IMG/VR virus record: IMGVR_UViG_3300042540_000254
Span: 1 to 31,684 of that record
Length of the DNA: 31,684 nucleotides
Strand: one strand, 5' to 3'
Origin: a virus
Made by a program: the position numbers and the translations under genes
The notes under the pieces: generated by a model
The model's input: only the letters and a program-made list of their open reading frames with translations
What the model was told of the DNA's origin: nothing
Database searches by the model: none
Shown here: positions 29,704-31,684 of the stretch, in pieces
Layout: every line of letters starts with the position of its first letter
How positions within the stretch are numbered: position 1 is the stretch's first letter

Positions 29704-30101
29704 TATCGTGCTTTGCGTGCAGCCCGTCCTGCTGTCCGTGCTGCTTTAGTATTAGATACGAACTGTTTGCCTTGTTTTGACGCTTGTAGTTTCTTGCGAT
29801 TTGTTGCCTGCTTCTGTGACGGCGTAAGTCGGTCCCATGCTTTTTCAGGTAGGTATCTAGTTGTGCCACTCTTTCTAATAGCGGGTTTGCCATCTGATGT
29901 CGTCCACTTCTCCGAGGTCCATTTCTTTAGATTTTTTTGTGCTTTGGTGCGGCTACCAACATAGCCGCCTCCAGCCTTCTCGTAGCGTTGCGCTACGATT
30001 TGGGCTTTTCTGGCGGACCATTGTCCTGCTTTGCCGCCTGAGGTTCCTGCTTTAACAGCGGCGACAATACGCCGCCGCAAGTCTGGTTTCGTGTAACCCA
30101 T
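29703..30101 (-). CDS. Basic protein, DUF5872-like
   Basis: A 132-residue protein with pI clearly above neutral. TKPDLRRRIVAAVKAG opens it; RYLPEKAWDRLTPSQKQATNRKK and GKQFVSNTKAARTAG near the end match the pattern I know as DUF5872, found in giant viruses and phages. Role unknown. ATG 30101 and its neighbours are linked by one-base overlaps, so the block is one operon. Confidence 0.7.
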   Translation of the reverse strand: MGYTKPDLRRRIVAAVKAGTSGGKAGQWSARKAQIVAQRYEKAGGGYVGSRTKAQKNLKKWTSEKWTTSDGKPAIRKSGTTRYLPEKAWDRLTPSQKQATNRKKLQASKQGKQFVSNTKAARTAGRAARKAR

Positions 30102-30397
30102 TACTTGCTCTTGCGCTTCACCTTGCCGTATTCACGCATCTGTTCACGCTTGGATTCGCTGCGCTCGTGACGGGAACCTTCCATCAGTTTGCCGTTCGGC
30201 ATCCGATGATAACCCTTCGGTGCTTTCTTCGCCGCTTTCTTCACAGGCTTAGCCATCTTCGCTTCGCTAAGGGCAATAGCAATTGCCTGCTTACGGGAGG
30301 TAACTTTTGGTCCCTTCTTGGAACCAGAGTGCAGTTTTCCAGCCTTGTACTCTCGCATAACCTTAGCGACTTTCTTCGCTTGCTTCTTGGATGCCAT
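30101..30397 (-). CDS. Lys-rich protein, DUF6496-like
   Basis: A 98-residue very basic protein. KKVAKVMREYKAGKLHSGS and VTSRKQAIAIALSEA (about 8-46) match the DUF6496 pattern; an Ala/Lys tract (KPVKKAAKKAPKG) and MPNGKLMEGSRH follow. Such proteins may bind DNA, but this is untested. ATG overlaps the stop of the 37-residue membrane gene upstream. Confidence 0.72.
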   Translation of the reverse strand: MASKKQAKKVAKVMREYKAGKLHSGSKKGPKVTSRKQAIAIALSEAKMAKPVKKAAKKAPKGYHRMPNGKLMEGSRHERSESKREQMREYGKVKRKSK

Positions 30398-30510
30398 TAT
30401 CGGTCCGCTTTCTCTAGTTCCTTAAATACCAACCTCAGAAAAGCGGCAATACCTACCAGAGTACCAAACGCTGTCCCTAAGATTATTGCCATTGTTCTAA
30501 TGATGCTCAT
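30397..30510 (-). CDS. 37-residue single-pass membrane protein
   Basis: ATG 30510 to TAA 30397, overlapping the next ATG by one base. The product has one membrane helix (MAIILGTAFGTLVGIAAFL, about 7-25) with a short charged tail (LVFKELEKADR). It is the first gene of the basic-protein block. Its size and topology would fit a small holin or accessory membrane factor, but no lysin is seen near it. Confidence 0.6.
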   Translation of the reverse strand: MSIIRTMAIILGTAFGTLVGIAAFLRLVFKELEKADR

Positions 30511-30712
30511 ACTGTCCACGCTGTAATCGTATCTGGTTACTGTTAACCAGCCGCAGGCTGGTTTTATCCTTAAACCCTAGTAGATTGGACGCACCTACGC
30601 TCACGCTCGGTGCTAATCCAGTATCCCTTACCCCCCCCCGTAGGTCCCCCCACAAATGTTCCCTGCGTTCCTTTACAAGTTGCATACAAGTTAGAACAAA
30701 CCAACCATTAGC
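30511..30712. other. Divergent control region
   Basis: Separates the leftward basic-protein operon from the rightward terminase operon. It contains the terminator-like hairpin at 30545-30563, a second imperfect stem (GCACC/GGTGC with flanking TGGA/TCCA, about 30586-30620) and a run of nine C at 30631-30639. TTTACA near 30671 and TAGAAC near 30691 are weak + strand promoter candidates. No clear gene. Confidence 0.45.
30545..30563 (+). terminator. Terminator-like hairpin in divergent region
   Basis: AACCAGCC-GCA-GGCTGGTT, a perfect 8-bp stem with a 3-base loop followed by TTAT on the + strand. It would stop + strand read-through before the terminase operon. Only short T-tract, so efficiency is uncertain. 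Confidence 0.55.
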
Positions 30713-31135
30713 ATGGACAGCATCCTAGATGAACGACAAGAACGATTCCTAAGTTGGCTACTGACCCCAGCAGGACACCGAACCCCAACCTCCCAAGACA
30801 AACTAGCCACCGAACTCGGTGTAGACGAAACCACACTCAGACGATGGAAAAAGAAACCTGCGTTCAAACTGGAATGGGAAAAACGAGTCAACGAACTTCA
30901 ACAGTCCCCTGAACGAACCCAAAAACTATTAGATTCATTGTACGAGCGTGCAATGAACGGGGACAACAACTCCGCCAAACTGTATCTACAGGCAACGAAC
31001 CGTTTGGCACCCACCCAAGTTCATGTGGAACATTCCACGAAACCGTCCGATATTTCGGATGCTGAGTTGGATGCCCTTATTGCGGCAGCCGCTCAATCTG
31101 AGGCTGAAAGCCGCAGGGAACTAAAGCCTCTATAA
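30713..31135 (+). CDS. Terminase small subunit candidate (HTH protein)
   Basis: A 140-residue protein opening the rightward operon that should lead to terL across the window ends. SQDKLATELGVDETTLRRWKKKP at about 27-49 is a helix-turn-helix as found at the start of small terminase subunits that recognise the packaging site. A helical middle (SPERTQKLLDSLYERAMNGD) for ring formation and an acidic C-terminus follow. The first ~230 bases use A/C-ending codons, the rest G/T-ending ones. The stop overlaps the next ATG (TAATG). Confidence 0.65.
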   Translation: MDSILDERQERFLSWLLTPAGHRTPTSQDKLATELGVDETTLRRWKKKPAFKLEWEKRVNELQQSPERTQKLLDSLYERAMNGDNNSAKLYLQATNRLAPTQVHVEHSTKPSDISDAELDALIAAAAQSEAESRRELKPL

Positions 31136-31272
31136 TGAGCGGTACGATTGAGTGTCCGACTTGTGGATGCGAGTATCCTCCTGTGGCTTGCCGTTGGAGG
31201 TGTCCCGAGTGTGGATATAAAGATTCGTGCTGTGAAGGTGAACCTCGGAAGATGAAAGATTTGGAAGATTAA
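31135..31272 (+). CDS. 45-residue Cys-rich zinc-finger miniprotein
   Basis: A tiny gene coupled to both neighbours by TAATG overlaps. Eight Cys in 45 residues: C7/C10 (CPTC), C12, C19, C23/C26 (CPEC), C32 and C33. The two CxxC pairs fit one zinc ribbon. Ending is acidic and basic mixed (GEPRKMKDLED). Function unknown. Confidence 0.65.
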   Translation: MSGTIECPTCGCEYPPVACRWRCPECGYKDSCCEGEPRKMKDLED

Positions 31273-31610
31273 TGGCTGTTCCTGCAACCCAGAACCTGAC
31301 GATTACTCGTGGTGACACAGAGGTTGTTGTCGTTAATATCACCTCTGATGGTTCCACCCCTGTGGATATTACTGGTCGTACCTACAGGTCGCAGATTCGC
31401 CGCACTAAGGAATCTGGTACGGTTGCTGCACAGTTGAACTGTACGGTGGTGGATGCTGCGAATGGTAAGGTTCAAGCGGTTTTGTCGGCTGGTGATTCTG
31501 CTACGCTGCCTACGGGTACTTCGTTTTGGGATTTTGAGGAAACGAATGGTTCGGTGGTGACAACGATTTTGGCTGGCACTGTAACAGTTTTGGCGGATGT
31601 GACCCGTTAA
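31272..31610 (+). CDS. Small beta-rich structural protein (BppU/Ig-like)
   Basis: A 112-residue protein made almost only of beta strands: NLTITRGDTEVVVVNIT, DITGRTYRSQIRRTK, GKVQAVLSAGDSATLPTG, WDFEETNGSVVTTILAGTVTVLADVTR. This is the pattern of Ig-like N-terminal domains of baseplate or tail-fibre attachment proteins (BppU type). It lies upstream of further structural genes. Its start overlaps the previous stop. Confidence 0.6.
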   Translation: MAVPATQNLTITRGDTEVVVVNITSDGSTPVDITGRTYRSQIRRTKESGTVAAQLNCTVVDAANGKVQAVLSAGDSATLPTGTSFWDFEETNGSVVTTILAGTVTVLADVTR

Positions 31611-31684
31611 ATGGCAACAACCGACATCACCGTTACCCGTAGCAATGAAACAATTAGTGGGCTGATAACCAACACGGTTATCAC
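31611..31684 (+). CDS. Structural gene, truncated by window end
   Basis: ATG 31611 directly follows the previous TAA, and the frame remains open to the end. The visible residues (TTDITVTRSNETISGLITNT) look like the first beta strands of another tail or fibre protein and resemble the start of the preceding gene (TITRGDTE versus TVTRSNET), so the two may be related. Only 24 codons are seen. Confidence 0.5.
   Translation, partial: MATTDITVTRSNETISGLITNTVI

Noticed and set aside
30497-30685. 62-codon - strand frame in the divergent region
   Set aside because: It crosses the terminator hairpin and the C-run and lacks a ribosome-binding site; the in-operon 37-residue gene is better supported.

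Overview
The window is part of a tailed double-stranded DNA phage genome. The order terminase, portal, scaffold, major capsid protein, adaptor, tail nozzle and large internal virion proteins is that of a short-tailed (podovirus-like) phage. Both edges cut through genes: the terminase large subunit lacks its N-terminus at base 1, and a small structural gene runs off base 31684. Since the terminase small-subunit candidate lies at the right edge and the large subunit at the left edge, the molecule is probably circular or circularly permuted, with a short missing stretch between the two ends (inference). No integrase, DNA polymerase or endolysin is visible. The host cannot be fixed from sequence alone. 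Strong GGAGG ribosome-binding sites and relatives of proteins common in environmental phages suggest an aquatic bacterium, possibly an actinobacterium (weak inference).

Layout. Bases 1-16210 (+ strand) are the late module: TerL, a zinc-ribbon protein, a one-helix membrane protein, portal, scaffold, capsid, three very basic proteins, a small zinc protein, adaptor, nozzle, two coiled-coil proteins, and a 1723-residue internal virion protein. Bases 16191-28213 (- strand) are the early/replication module. It holds a DUF1599-like protein, a sigma-region-4-like protein, RusA, two small PD-(D/E)XK nucleases, an HslV-like Ntn hydrolase, an AEP-type primase, a DnaB/RecA-fold helicase, a Cas4-like exonuclease with an Fe-S cysteine set, a DUF3846 protein, a MoxR-type AAA+ ATPase with a candidate VWA-like partner, and small unknowns. 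Bases 28214-29100 are about 890 bases without a gene, with iteron-like repeats, a 14-bp A+T palindrome and several hairpins: the best origin/control candidate. Bases 29101-30510 (- strand) hold a complete tRNA-Asn(GTT) and five small proteins, four of them Lys/Arg-rich. A divergent control region (30511-30712) precedes a + strand block with the TerS candidate, a Cys-rich miniprotein and small structural proteins.

The most notable system is RNA-based. Three complete type II hammerhead ribozymes lie on the transcribed (-) strand of the early module, at 27824-27882, 27546-27603 and 24634-24698. Each sits in a gene junction, with its 3' end 23-28 bases before the next start codon. All have the full catalytic core (CUGAUGA, GAA, A-U next to C17). 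Their stems I and III differ in sequence but stay paired, and their stem-I loop is nearly constant (UAAAUG/UAGAUG). A 15-base fragment identical to one copy remains at a fourth junction (23141-23155). Several early genes also place their GGAGG ribosome-binding site in or beside the loop of a short hairpin whose stem sequence varies while pairing is kept. Together this suggests that early mRNA is self-cleaved at chosen junctions, leaving each downstream gene with a defined 5'-OH leader and a structured ribosome-binding site.
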